64,000 nt of DNA from Polytrichum commune (taxonomy: Eukaryota; Streptophyta; Polytrichopsida; Polytrichales; Polytrichaceae). The stretch spans positions 13,578,001 to 13,642,000 of the forward strand of contig OX485806.1 of assembly GCA_950295325.1 (NCBI GenBank), read 5' to 3'. Positions within the stretch are counted from its first letter, which is position 1. Each line of letters starts with the position of its first letter. Below, piece by piece: positions 1 through 12,990 of the stretch. The notes beneath the pieces were generated by a model, which was not told the DNA's origin, made no database searches, and saw nothing but the letters and a program-made list of their open reading frames with translations. A program made the translations under genes and the position numbers.

Positions 1-330
1 CTGCTCCTCTAATAGAAAGAATTTAAAATAATTGCCACCATGGTCGTGAGAGTATATATCCATACAGTCTAAGGGTGAGTTTCCATCTAGGCCGCACACC
101 CACCATATTCTAGTGTAAATAAAGGGCAAACCCATCCAAATGTAGAGGAAATATGATGGGGTAGGGTTCGTATGTGCCAACTAGCTACTCCCATCTTCTC
201 AAATATGGGTCCACCTATCAACCTCCTCCTCCCAGTTACCAAGACTGAAAGTTTTAGATCAATATCGGTTCTCTTGAGTCTTCAACCGGTCTTGATCCTT
301 TGGTGACCAACACTTGTCGGGCAAAGGTTC

Positions 331-655
331 AAGAGGTTGGTGTGTCCATGGCCCATATTGTTTGAGTGGACAGGCAAGTGAAGGAATAAAATGCAGACTA
401 TTTGCAAGATACACCAGGCAGTGATGTGATCAAGGCATTCAACAAGAGCAGACCTGCTCCTCACCATCTGACTATATAGAGATGATGAACTTGCCTCATG
501 AGCCTATAATTAACTAAGAAAATTGAAACCTCTATTGGGAAATCGTATGGCAATGATATAACTTGAGGTGTCCAGTATTGGAGCTGACCTGCTCTTCCAA
601 TCTGAAACATTGATGTAATGGAAACACCATATGAGCCATCCCTTTTTATTTATAT
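331..655. repeat. Direct repeat, copy 1 (about 325 bp)
   Basis: This segment recurs at a constant offset of 1,360 bases (1691-2015) with only scattered substitutions, from the shared AAGAG/TGTGTCCATGG block to CCCTTTTTATTTA. The edges do not show clean TG...CA ends or target duplications, so I cannot say whether the two copies are old LTRs or a local duplication. The short minus-strand frames at 282-467 and 1621-1827 are the two copies of one fortuitous frame. Confidence 0.85.
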
Positions 656-1380
656 GCTTATAAACGTAGAAAATTGTTCAATAAACTAATGAAATGAGTT
701 GAAATGGGACTCAAAGTACATCGTGATGGTTTTAAACCAGCGTGGCGGAGTGGCGGAGTGCAATAGCCTTTGTGAGATAGAGGCGAATGTCAACTCGGTC
801 CTTCAATTGAAAGAAAGACTTGAGGCCCCGTAAGGCTACATTCTCAAATAGTGATGCAAACCTATCTCTCTCATGGACTTATATACAAAATGTGCCTCAT
901 TTTCAACTAATGACTTTCACGATGTGTTCATGTACATGTGCTTTTGAAGGTAGTTACCCACCTTAGTTATGCTTAATTGCCATTGTATTGGTAAAGAGAG
1001 TGTTGGGATTTCAAACATAAAATGGCTCATGTGAAGTTCCCATCATGTCTATGTCAAATTGAAGGATGAGGTTAAGTTCTGATTTTAAACACTTGCACTA
1101 TAATTCGACCCATTACTATCACTACATCTCCATGCATATCTTAAACACTCTAGGAAAGGCTCATGAGCCATGTTTGCTATTTGTACAAGCAACCTAGCCA
1201 TCCATGTTGGTAGCAAAACATGTTAGCTAGCAACAAGTACCTAGGGTTTCATCCAATGTACATAAAAAATTGTTACATCCAGCTCCTACATGTCTTCACC
1301 CATCAACTTGAGATTCAACCCCTCACTTCCAGCCAAAGATTTCCAATCGTAAGATCCACTTAGGTTTAAGTATCATGTAT

Positions 1381-1445
1381 ATATATATATATTGATAATG
1401 ATGAGAGTTTTGTCTCTCTCTCTCACACACACACACACACTCTCT
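1381..1445. repeat. Compound microsatellite (TA, TC, AC)
   Basis: A TA run is followed, after a short spacer, by a TC run that passes directly into an AC run. This is a simple repeat with no coding content. Confidence 0.9.
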
Positions 1446-1690
1446 TAATACCAAAAGGTTCTATAGAGCACTAAGCTCTTCCAATACCAACATGGTATCA
1501 AAGTTGAGCAGTGTTTTTGAGCACTTGGGTTAGAGCAAATGTAGCAGATAATTGCAGAAGCTCTTATACGTCTACCTAGAACCAGATCCCATATGAAAGG
1601 AAGTTCCTGAGTCCATGAAACTACAAGGCCCTAGGAGTTTTGTTTCTTTCTTTTTTCTCACTGGCAGCAAAGTGCAGTGTACAATATTCG

Positions 1691-2015
1691 AAGAGATTTG
1701 TGTGTCCATGGCCCATATTGTTTGAGTGGACAGGCAAGTGAAGGATTAAAATGCAGACTATTTGCAAGATACACCAGGCAGTGATGTGATCAAGGCAATC
1801 AACAAGAGCAGACCTGCTCCTCACCATCTGACTATATAGAGATGATGAACTTGCCTCATGAGCCTATAATTAACTAAGAAAATTGAAACCTCTATTGGGA
1901 AATCATATGGCAATGATATAGCTTGAGGTGTCCAGAATTGGAGCTGACCTGCTCTTTCAATCTGAAATATTAATGTAATGGAAACACCATATGAGCCATC
2001 CCTTTTTATTTAAAT
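1691..2015. repeat. Direct repeat, copy 2 (about 325 bp)
   Basis: Second copy of the segment at 331-655, in the same orientation. About 1 kb of unique AT-rich DNA separates the copies. If they are LTR remnants, that internal part has no recognisable coding content. Confidence 0.85.
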
Positions 2016-3241
2016 ATGCCCTTCTCCAATGGAAAAACCGGATGCTTTTAAACTCCTTTTTTTTGGGTTCCCAACATGGATGGGGAGTTTGAATTTTCGA
2101 GCAAGGTATCCAAGGAATCTATTCTTCGAGGGAGTATGAACAAAGTGCTCCCCATAGCCTCCTAGCTGTTCTCAAACCCTTGTGTTTGCCCTTTGCTTGA
2201 AGTCGACTGAACGACGATCTGAATTTGCACAAGCTGCGGCATCCCATGGTTATATTCTCGGGGCCTTCGTGAACGAACGCACACTACTCGATAAGGTTAT
2301 GCATTGTTATTGTTCCGTGTTCATGAATGTTTGTAGAGCTAATTTCTTTATCTCATTGATCTAACGGTTAGATTGGCATTCGGAAATTGGAAATCCCTAC
2401 AATAGGCACACAAAACTTAGGGTGGGTTAGGGTGTAAGAAACTTGGGGTCCAAAACACCTCCTAATGGACCTTCCTTTTGGACTCAAGATCGGACCCCAA
2501 GCTTGAAGATCGGCTTTTCAAAGTAAAAGAGAATTTTGTTGAATGAGGACCGATGAGATTCTACGGGAAAGTGATGCCACATTAGCACCAGTTCATTTCT
2601 TCATACTTTGGACCGCAGCCCTAGTGTAAGCTCCTTGGGTTTGAAATTTTGCTCTTGCCCAATATGATCACTCTAATGTAGAGTTTCTATGGTCTTGGAC
2701 CTTAGTGTAAACCCACCCTGAGGTCACACATAATAACCCAAGTAGATTTTCTCTTCTTTTTGAGAAAATCTTGTGGGGCGAATAGGACAGCCGCAAGCAT
2801 AAGAGCAATGTCCATAGTGGGAACAAACAAAAAGGTCTAGGAACAAACAGAAGCATCTAGGAAAACTTGTTTTTTACACCTTGCGCACCCTTAGATTTTT
2901 AAGTCAATAACTTAGGATCCCATCCTTGTTTCCAAACCCTCTATCCACGAATACACTCTTCCATCTATATACAATGGATGGCAAAATGGCACGGACACAA
3001 GGGAAACTAGGGGTTTAAGAACATGGGCATACACACATGTCACAGATGCGCAAAAGCATGGGAGACATATGGGCATGGACATATGATTGCATGGGTGTAT
3101 GGGGTTGGGTTGATTCGTGATATTAATTCATATGCATGGGTGCAACAGGCGAAGCCCAACACATGTCAAACTAGTCTTCTATACATAGAGTGGTCGTTAA
3201 GGTTCACATGTGCTCAGAGTGGCTGTTATGTGTGCCTACTC
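2016..3241. other. Unannotated stretch
   Basis: No gene can be supported here. A plus-strand open stretch at about 2182-2300 ends in AAG before GTTATG and could be an isolated exon or gene fragment. I do not recognise its product and find no partner exon. Confidence 0.4.
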
Positions 3242-3660
3242 AGGTGTCAAGGGGTGTATAAAAGAATCTTCAACTGGACCTTCAGCCTCTCAGATAAGAA
3301 AGAATAAGAAGCTCTAAGTTACTTAAAACCTTTGAGAACAAACACAGAACATTAAATTAGAAACTGAGGTAGACCCTATTGAAAACTGGATTTCAGCTTT
3401 CAGAGGTGGAAACCATCTAAGCCCTAGAACTAGTGCATAAAAGAACTCTGGTGTCGAAAGGTGTATAAAAGAATCTTCAACTCAACCTTCAGCGGCTCAG
3501 ATAAGAAAGAACAAGAAGCTCTAAGGCAAGTTACTTAAATTCTTCCAGATAAACCCAGAACATTAATTTCAGAAACTGAGGTAGACCCTTCATACCTATT
3601 CAAAAACTAGATTTCAACTTTCAAAGGTGGAAACCGTTTAAACCCTAGAACTAGTGCACC
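3242..3660. repeat. Tandem duplication, two units of about 200 bp
   Basis: Unit 1 (about 3242-3437) and unit 2 (about 3450-3660) share the block GTGTATAAAAGAATCTTCAA at their start and CCCTAGAACTAGTGCA at their end. Many substitutions and small indels lie in between, so this is an old tandem duplication. It lies about 260 bp beyond the stop codon of the minus-strand split-barrel gene and may lie in its downstream flank. Confidence 0.8.
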
Positions 3661-3922
3661 TGAGTAATGGAGATTCTACTTGGTAGAGCAGGGGTTAAGG
3701 GCATTTGTGATCAACCCCAGGCTCCTCAGGCATGAAGACTTCTAGAGAACGTGTTTTATCACTGGCTCAAATCACAGATCCAGCTGTCATTTGGACCAGA
3801 GGATTCTAGTTTCTATGTACAAGGAAACTGTGTCTGACCATGGCCCGAAATACTACAATTTCTTGTGTTAGGAAGTGCATTCGTAAGAGTTGGGTACTTC
3901 ACAAAGTCTTCTTTGTCAACTC

Positions 3923-6900
3923 CTAATGTGTGAGCTGCACTCCTCTGTCTAGGATCTTCTGAATAGCCTTCATTGCTTGGTCGAGATTTTCAACAGCATT
4001 CACTTCTTCAAATGATACACGCTGCACGTTAAACTGCATCCACCACCATATATACAATAATGTGTTTATTCTTGAATGTTGGGCTATTCATTCTGGACCA
4101 ATAGGCATAGGCTTAGAATCTAAAAAATCTGAAAGATAACACAGATACTTTGGAATTGCGTGCTACCAGATTCACTATGATACACATGAGTAGTCCTAAT
4201 CCAACATGGTCACGACCAAAAGAACAAGAAGGTTTGAAGAGCATAAGCAGAAGAATAATTTGTGAAAAGATGGTGTCCTCTTCTTTCTATAAACCATTTA
4301 TGTGTTACCTGTGCACCCTGGCGCACTCGAACGTCAACACCTTTGCTGTCTATGGAGATCAGAGCGGCATCGTCTACTTCTGTTTCAGAAGCGAGTAGTT
4401 CCCTAAGCGGCCTTGAGAATCTCAAGTTTAGTTCCTACAGAGACCCACCAGGAAAACATTTCAAGCCCGGATTTGAATATCAAAAGGTTGTGTACACTTC
4501 ATTTGTGTATCAAGCAGAAATCAATGGAAAATTTGACCAGAAAAGATAAGAATTCTGAAACAGATACACAACAAAACCCCTTGTTCTTCCATTTGTGAGA
4601 AAATTGCATTAATGTGTTACATGACATAATTACATAATTACATAATCCCACAATTGAAGGATTTTATTTGTTTTGGGTAAAACCTGTAAGGTCTTCTCAG
4701 CACCATTTACTGCAATCACATCTGGTTTAGCCATGTCGTATTCTTTGACATCTACCCACGCAACAGTACCAAAGCCTCCCACAAAGTAGATATCACTGCA
4801 TTATACACACACATGCATTAGAAGTTATACCAGACTTCTAGAAGCAGTTCAGGCTTGAGATCCTTGCAAAAATCTCATTAATCACCCACTTGCTGAGCTG
4901 GCTGATATGCAAGAAAAACTTTTGAGATCATAACATTTGTAGGACTTCTGATGCAAGTGCCCACTTTTTTGCTCCAACAACACACTCACCATGACAAGTA
5001 TGACCTCTGATATTTGACTGATAAATTCAATAGAGTAGACAAGCTTCTGCAAGCTTTGTTTGAACATGCAACATTTTAAACTTGTCATATTGCAGAGTGC
5101 ACTATCACATGTATAAGAAAAGTAGTATACAAATATCTCAGCTCTTGAAGAGAAACTACACCAAATGACCTGATAGGTTATCACAATTAATTTACTAAAA
5201 CCTACTCTAATCTCCATCTGGGCTGGGACTCCACAAGTCTACTTTTTCTGTGATGCTCGAGTTTAGCCAGCTACACAATTTGAAGTTCATGCTAATTTCC
5301 ACCCACAGTAAGAAGTCATCCTGCTGCAGTGAATGAGTTGCTTTCTCACTAAAGACCTTGTATGTTCAAATATCTCAACTCAAGCACATCAAAACACACA
5401 AATAATTATGGTGCATTCCACACAGGCCAGATGAAAGAACCTGATATTTTCCATGCGGTAGAATGTAAAATTACTCCATTGCTGTGATGCACCATGGTGA
5501 TGCTTCGCACGGTAATATTGGTGGGCACGCTCCTGCATTCAAGAGAAACATTGATAATTTTCTTTCAGTTCAAAATATCAGTAAATATACTGAAACAGGT
5601 AACTGCAGGAAAAGAGACATGAAAACGTCTCTCAGACCCTTGGACACAGATTCAGGCAACAATGCAAGGTAGTGAGTCAAACAAATAGATTTATACTAGT
5701 CATTTATAGCACTGGTAACCCAATAATCATACACATGAAAGCTAGACATAGTCACCAACACAGCATGACATGACACTCAAATATCTCAGACATGTTCATA
5801 ATTTTCACTGTTGATGTCGGCTGAAATTTGAAATGACAGGGTGCAATTTCTTGATCTGGATACTATAAAATTTACCTGCTGATCGTCAGGAAGTGGATAC
5901 ACATCTCCAAATAGCGTGACCCTTGCATTTGCCAGTCCACTCCATCCTGGGATCTGTCATCACATGTCACAAAAACTAGGGTGATGAACTGTCACCAGAC
6001 ACAGTAGTTAAGGCACATGGAGGATACTTTCAAATGGTTTTCCAGTTGATGCTGAGTACAGATCAGACACATGTATTTTAGTTTGTATCTAACCCTCAAC
6101 TCGGTGTACATGAATGTAGATTGGCCCCAAAAGAGGCCACATTGCAACTCAAATGGAAGACAATTTTGTTGATGCAAAGAAATGACAAGAAGGAATGGAC
6201 AATAGCAACACAAGCAGATTATGAGATAGGAAGGAGAACAGTCTGGTAGGAGGTACCTGGACCACCAAAGTGCAACGAGGATCTGCTAGGAGGTTCCTTG
6301 TGTGAATTGCTAAAGGTGACAATGAGAAAATGGGATCTGCAGAAGGTTGCACAGTGCAGTTAGGGTTACTATTTCAGCCATGTAAGGACCAAAGTAAGGA
6401 GTCTATGCTAAATTTTCTCAATTTTAGAGGAAAGATTGACAAAACGAGGGCAAGCCATAATGCCACAATATATCAATGCCTGATTGTACTATATAGATCA
6501 AGATCTTGGTATTGGCATAAACAAAATGTCTTACACCACCAGGACCCAAATGACCAACAATTTCAGCCAAACTAGCAATTGCACACATTTAGCTATTCTA
6601 TCAGAAGGATTGTAAGGACAACATACGTCCACAATTATCAGTTGCAAAGTCCACTAAAGATCCAAATGGGTATCCCTTGCGACGATGATGCATACGGGAC
6701 ATGATTGTGCACAAGTGTGCAAAACGTGCCTGCATCCAGATACACAATCCATAAGCAACCTAATAACCTTGAAGGAACACGCAATACAACATGATGGAGA
6801 AAATAGACATGCTTGAAGGTGTACAACTGCTGAAATAGCATGAAGACTTCTTTGTATAGGTTTCTTGGACTGTCAAGAATAAGATTGTCTAAACCAGAAT

Positions 6901-9037
6901 TTCATCCTTGCAGTTCATAAGAGGTGAATTCATGGGCCCTCTAAAACCATTATTTTCACCCTATAGATGGATTGTGTGATTATTAGCATGGTACTCGTTC
7001 ATTGTACCTATCAAGCTTCAGCTATTTCTTGATGATATTGCTACCTCCAGTCTAAAGCATCAGATCAAGAATTTTTGATAATATTCTGCCTGCTGATATT
7101 GAGCTAATATGTGCATCCAAAATGCGCCAAAATGGTGTGAAACACGAGTTGAGTGGGGTGAGTAGCAGTCTCCATTCCTTGATTCAAATTGGAATTCTAT
7201 TCAGATTGTATCACCTGTTCAATGAGGTTGCGCACAGCAATGGCTGGGGAAGGTAACCCGTGTGAGGAGGTGGCACTTTGCACTCCACCGGAGATAGGTG
7301 TGCGAAAGAGCCCTGTCCGACTCCCACTTGAGTTGGTTGTCCCTAAACCCCCAGGAGAAATGACCGACCCCTTGATGCTTGCAGAAGATAAGTTTTCAGT
7401 CAAGCTACCATTCTGTGCCTGCTAGACATCAAGTCCTCTCTGTCAATGCCTTCAAGCCAATGGAGGGGGTATTGCAGATGTACATGATACTAGAGTTCTC
7501 CTCTAACTCAACATGACTTTTGGTCAGGAGTTGGTTGTTTTGCATGCAACACCTTCCATGTTCGGTAAATTTTCAGTGTGCATGCTTCGAGGCATTGGGC
7601 AGGCTTGAACAAAAAACATCATATATAATTCATTGAAGGTTAAACTCATTTTGGCATGCCAAGGAGGTGCTAAAATGAGTCCGGCCCTTGATGAACCAAA
7701 ATACGTTCTCTTCATTCAAATTCAAAAACTACCTCTTAGCATGCACCACGAGTGGAAAAACGTTATTGATATTGTATGCAAGACAACCAATGGAAAATCA
7801 TAGTGGACCAACTCCCGACAAGTTATCTTATTGAGTTAAATGATACCTCTACTATGAGGTGAAAGCCAAGCAAGTACAGGTGACTGTTTATCGAGGTGAA
7901 ACATTGAGGCCACACAATAGATCTAAATCTTCAGAATTGAAGTGATTGTGACAAATGGAACCTACTTACCTCTGGGATAGGGATTCCATTCTTCTCAGGG
8001 CTCAATTTGGAGGGTGGGATGCCCTCATCCTTATTTGAAGCTGCTCTGACTATATGTACAGCAACAGACTTTGATCTTTCATTTGTATATCCAAGCCTAC
8101 TCTGCAGCCTGCCAACACCAAAAATAACAAAACTGTTTATATCAGTACAATGAAGGGAAGGCTGTCTTCTTACCGCAAGATCGTGATGATCTATCACTAT
8201 GACATACTCATGAAGCTACCCTCTACGTCAATGTCGGTTACGACAGATATCAAACTACAACTTAATTGATTGAGGTAATTTTTTAAAAGCATCCACCTCC
8301 AATAGCCCTAAACCCCTTGGCACTCCAGAGCAGGTCATGAGGAAGATCACAAATACTGCTTGAGGAACCATGACATTTAGATTCGTTTTTACATAAATTA
8401 TAAGTATCACTTCGTTCACTAAAACTTGCTGCCCTCGCTGAGGTTATTCTAGAGCACAAACAATCCGGCAGACAGTAATAGGTGATCCTCATTCCGAGAA
8501 ACCTAAATTGATATGAGGAAAAAAAAATGTTTCGAACTCCGAAGAAAGTAATCAAACCTGCAATAAGCTACTCGTGTACGTAAAAATTTCACTTGAAGTC
8601 ACATTCTTGACCACAACTTAACGATTTAAAAGCGCATATGTTTAAATCCCGAAATGCTACGAAATCCTGGAGGAGGAGAATGCCGATTCTACGATAAGAA
8701 AAGGGACATTGCTCTATATATCCTCTGTATGGTTACGGCAATTCTACAGTGTGGCAAAGAACGCATTTCTTGCCGTAATGTAAATTCTGACTTTAAATAC
8801 ATATATCTAGTCTCCGAAGTTCAAATCATGTTGAAGAGGGTGAAAACAGTGGAACTTGTCCGGAATGAGACATAAAGGAAGAAAGCCTTACCGGCAGAAA
8901 CTAGTTGCCAACTTCAGCTCACTCGAGTTACAGCTGGAGAGCACGCTTTGAGACCAAATTCTTCTCGAAAATTCCGTTTTACGACCCGGTTCCGCCAAAC
9001 ATAAAGAGCTCAGCGTGGCAGTCCGCGTCAATTCCAT
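3923..9037 (-). CDS. HugZ/DUF2470-type FMN-binding split-barrel protein, predicted plastid (ten coding exons)
   Basis: Coding exons, from 5' to 3' on the minus strand: 8892-9037, 7970-8108, 7215-7418, 6627-6729, 6257-6336, 5876-5953, 5441-5532, 4684-4795, 4309-4434, 3923-4033. All junctions are GT-AG, and the phases join into 1,191 nt (396 residues plus stop). Residues 1 to about 50 are rich in Ser, Arg and Thr and poor in acids, like a chloroplast transit peptide. Residues about 135-163 hold GLFRTPISGGVQSA and AIAVRNLIEQ. The split barrel follows: ARFAHLCTIMSRMHHRR, YPFGSLVDF, SLSPLAIHTRN, NARVTLFGDVYPLP and VGGFGTVAWVDVKEY. Residues about 319-390 form the DUF2470 tail (SRPLRELLASETEVDDAAL, GVDVRVRQGAQ). 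The family is known as plant 'pyridoxamine 5-phosphate oxidase family' proteins, related to HugZ haem-degrading enzymes and to the glutamyl-tRNA reductase-binding protein. Flavin or haem-related activity is inferred from the family and not shown here. The start was chosen because the ATG at 9071 runs straight into a stop. Confidence 0.93.
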
Positions 9038-9129
9038 CGTTAAACCTTGCACTCCCTCAATCAGCCCTCATGGAGACACACCAATTCAGCAACAGCGAGA
9101 ACGGCCAAAAACCTTGCTGCAGCCTCCTT

Positions 9130-9148
9130 AAACCCTAAACCCTAAACC
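9130..9148. promoter_or_regulatory. Telo-box motif upstream of the split-barrel gene
   Basis: AAACCCTAAACCCTAAACC lies about 95 bp upstream of the start codon at 9037, on the strand opposite the gene. In plants, short telomere-like motifs near transcription starts are common in promoters of housekeeping and growth-related genes. A regulatory role here is inferred from position. Confidence 0.6.
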
Positions 9149-11488
9149 TCAGTCGATAACAAACTCGGAAATTCCTCAACATGTGGCCTCCAAAATCCTC
9201 CAAATTCCTTCAAATTCCTCAACACTCGGAACAAGATACTGTAGGACAAGATGTGACGGCGGGGACAAGGGAATTTGCAGCTTGTTGAAGTAGGAGGCCA
9301 AATATTTTTACCTCAAGGCAAACAAACTATGTTCACATAAGCCTCGAAAACAAAACCGAACACGCAAACTCTTGCCGCTGCAATCTCGGAGCGGCAGGAT
9401 AAGGTCAAGTACACATGGACACAATCCTTGAATGCAGGAACACGAAGAATTGTCTGCAGGCGGCGAGCGGGACTCTGTGTTGAGGAGGAGGAGAGAAGGC
9501 CAACTGAGAGTGACGACGAAGGGAAGAATCTTCGTTATTCTTCGTCCCATTTTCGTCCATGCAACGAGCGACGGGCGATATCTCTGATGACCGATACTCG
9601 GGCTGCCCCGAAACAAATCATCCACCCGAAACGGATGAAAGTACTTGCTAGTGTTCATCCACGCTTATTTGGAATTACAATTATTTGGAATCCCTTGCGT
9701 TTTTTGGGAGAAGAGAGGGTTCCGTGAAAATGCGAGGATTTCTAGGAACTGTTACGGAATTTTCCCTCTGCCCCCTGCCCCTTTTCCAATAATTCCCGAA
9801 AACGTGTGTTAAGTTGACTTTAGTGACCAAAACATGAAATTTTTTGGCAGAGCAAGGGCTTATTTAGACCAAAGGTATTAGGCCATGGCTCTTAAATGAT
9901 CATGGTACCCCAGTTTTTGGATGAGACCATAGAGAAGTCCATGGACTATAGCCCACAGTCTTTTGGAGAGCACAATCCTTCAGTGTAAACCCTAATTTTG
10001 TCGCTAATTTCATCAAGCCTTCAAGAGGCTACAATCCCCATCAACATTATATATTCTTGCCATGTGGGATATCATGTAGATTTTCCAACCATTGAAGATG
10101 TTATGGACTATGGTCCAAAACTACCCTCATATAAACCTAAAGTGGGGACCCGTGACACTCTCAACCAATGAGGATTTGAGGATTCTCAAGAGCCATGGCC
10201 TACATGCTTTCGTGTAACACATGCCCTAAATATAAATACAATAAAATAAGTGTGACAATTGACTACACGTACTCATCACGCCAAGGAATGGGGAGAAACG
10301 ACAACTAGTTACATCGTTTGTTGTTTGACCCTCATCTAAGCACACGCATGTTAAATATAGATGACCGATCCAAAACATTCACCAAAGTGCACTTGGGCCA
10401 CTTATAAGCATGCTAAGTACCCTTGCATGTAAATTTATAATTCTAAGTCACCTTGCCGTGGGGTTTGCATGTATGTTGATTTGTGTTGGCCTTGTTGGCA
10501 TGGGAATGATGTGGGCCCAAACTCACCATCAAATTAAGTGATAATTAATGGATAAGTCAAGTACATTGACAAAACGACCATCTCAAATTTCATAATATAA
10601 TATATATTTCTTTTGTCAATCTTCCCAATTTAAAATTTCAATAAAATGAAATCATTAAAAATGTTATTGCTATTGCTATTATTGGATTGGTATAAGATTA
10701 TGTTAAATAATGTCATGGAATAAGAATATTCTAATATGTTAAGCTCCTGACTTTGGCTATCGCGAGGGCTATCATAACAAAATGAATATATGGTTGACTA
10801 ACGTCCACCTTAAATCTAGTTTATTAATCTATGGTCAAGAGTACTTACCTACTACTATAATAAGTGAAGGATAGCCATGATAGCCTTCTTTCATTGTTTA
10901 AGCATTTGTTGCTTACCTTAATTAAGTAAATCATGGGTTTAGGTCAAGTAGTGAGGATTAGTATAGGTGGAAGGGCATGGCCAAGGATATTTTATGAACA
11001 AACACTCTATTCACTCCGGCCTCCTTTGGAGACCAAAGTTCTTCTTCTTCTTCTTGGAAGGAGCATGTAACTTGCCACAAAACTTAGGCCGTTACCATAC
11101 AAGCGGCAGGGTTCTAGACCCTACAGGCTAGGCCTACCTAGCCTTGAGGTTGGCCACGTCGGAGAGGCGGACTTAGGGTCGCCACACGGGCGGCAGTGGT
11201 GAGGGCCCGGGGGAAGCAGCCCGGTAGTTGCCACGGGCGCGGGGGAGGTGGGAGGACGGAGCATGGCAGGCCTGTTCGGTGGGCCACCTGCTGACCTGGC
11301 CCCCAAGGTGAGCACTACCAATGGGTTTCCCCTGGTAGAGCTGCACTGCCGCTCCTCACCGCCACATCACCCTGCCGGTTAGGTGGCTGCCGGCCGTGTG
11401 GTGGCAGGGGGTTGGGTTCGGCCAATCACAGGCCTCACGGGGAGCTGCCTGCTGCTTGTATGGTTACGCCCTTAGTCTCATGTGGTTC
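9149..11488. other. Intergenic stretch, partly promoter
   Basis: 9.2-9.75 kb is relatively CpG-rich and probably holds the 5'UTR and promoter of the minus-strand split-barrel gene. Open frames of about 100 codons there on both strands overlap each other and match nothing I recognise. 9.8-11.0 kb is AT-rich and featureless. 11.1-11.46 kb is sharply GC-rich and abuts the LTR element. Confidence 0.4.
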
Positions 11489-12189
11489 TGTGAGCCCAAA
11501 AGGGTGCCCACATTTAGTCTTAGACCCTTGAAACGTTAGTTGATGCACTTTGAAGTAGCATGTTACTTCACAAAAATATAAAAAGAGTGAAATGTTAGTC
11601 TTAGAAGTACCATGTTGTAAGAGGCTAGGATGTGAGTTGTTATTGTGTTTTTACCTTCGGAAGGATTTGAGTGAATGAGGATAGGTAAGGAGAACTTGGA
11701 TTGAGTAGTTAGTGAGTAGGCTAGTACAAATGGATGGAGACAACCAAAGTGACTCAAGAGGCAAGTGCATTCGAATTGGGATGAATGGAGGATCACATGG
11801 AGCGCACAAGTGGACCACCTCATCATGGCCACTTAATGGGGAAGGCCCAAGGAAGAATGCAAGGTGGAGGATAAGCAAATTCTCAAAGCACCAATCAAAT
11901 CACGAGTTAAGCATCGTGGTTTGAATTAAGTGGTGAGCGACGATTTGGGAAAGTAAGGGGAGAAAGTTATGGCGGCGGAAAGCGAAGGAGGCTAAGTTTG
12001 GGTTGAAGCATCCCAAGTTTGGTAAAGTGTGGTAGGTAGAAAGCCAAGGCTAGTTAAATGTTCGAATTAGGATCCTTGTTGATCATTTGAGGGAGGAAGG
12101 CTTAGAAGATAGGATTGGCGCCTACTAAGTAGGAGGAAATTTCAAGGGCTTATCGTGAGCCTTGAGGGTGCTCACCCCCTCAAGCTTAC

Positions 12190-12196
12190 TATATAA
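12190..12196 (+). promoter_or_regulatory. LTR TATA-like box
   Basis: TATATAA in a pyrimidine-rich context within the 5' LTR; the same motif is at 21255-21261 in the 3' LTR. It is the best candidate for the element's promoter and would place the start of R near 12220. This is inferred from motif and position only. Confidence 0.55.
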
Positions 12197-12719
12197 TCCC
12201 TCATTCTTCCCTCACTCATCCTCTCTTTCCTTTGTGCTCCAAGGCACCCCACGAGTTATAAGTGTGGGTGTGGGAAGCCATATTGGAACACATGTGTGTG
12301 CTTAGTTTTTAGTTTGAGAGCCAAGGCTTGTTAGCCTTGAAGAGGGCTTGACCTCTTGGTAGAATTAGTGTTGACGTGAAGGATTTTAAAGTTAATTCAT
12401 GATTCCAATTTGTGGTACTTTAAGTTCATGTTTTGAATACACGTGGTTGCAAGTTCCATGTTTAAGAGTTGAGCACTTGATGTTGTGATGAGTGCAAAAA
12501 TATACTTGTGTGGATTAGTTAGTCTTAGTGAAGTTAGGAAATTCTCTCTCCCCCTCTCCTCTCTAGGATTTTAGGATTTTAGGATTTTAGGATTAGAGAA
12601 GAATTGTGTGATTAGAAAGGGGTTGTTAGTAGAATTAGGGAAATTAGGTAGGAAGATTAGTTAAGGGCTTGAATAATTAGTGAGGTAGTTGGGGATTACA
12701 ACTACAAAGTTGTGGGTTC

Positions 12720-12990
12720 ATGAAGGAGCTGGGTTTATGAAGGAGCTGGGTTTGTTTAGTTAGAAAGTAAAGAGCTGGGTTTATGAAGGACCTGGGTTTG
12801 TTTAGTTAGAAGCTAAGGAGCTGGGTTCATGAAGGAGCTGGGTTTATGAAGGAGCTAGGTTTGTTTAGTTAGAAGCTAAGAAGCTGGGTTTATGAAGGAG
12901 CTGGGTTTATGAAGGAGCTGGGTTTATGAAGAAGCTAGGTTTATGTAATTAGAAAGTAAAGAGATGGGTTCATGAAGGAGCTTAGTAGAT
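12720..12990 (+). repeat. Minisatellite inside the 5' LTR
   Basis: Variants of GGAGCTGGGTTTATGAA recur about a dozen times, some separated by GTTTAGTTAGAAGCTAA. The same array is at about 21785-22055 in the 3' LTR. It lies downstream of the TATA box, so it would be part of the transcribed leader (R/U5). Confidence 0.85.

Noticed and set aside
8283-8555. Possible extra exon of the split-barrel gene
   Set aside because: Joining it keeps the frame on entry but leaves the wrong phase for the next exon, and its donor is weak. Exon 8892-9037 joins 7970-8108 directly in phase.
11563-11924. Overlapping frames of 70-89 codons in the LTR, repeated at 20628-20989
   Set aside because: They lie upstream of or around the LTR promoter, on both strands, and repeat only because the LTRs are identical.
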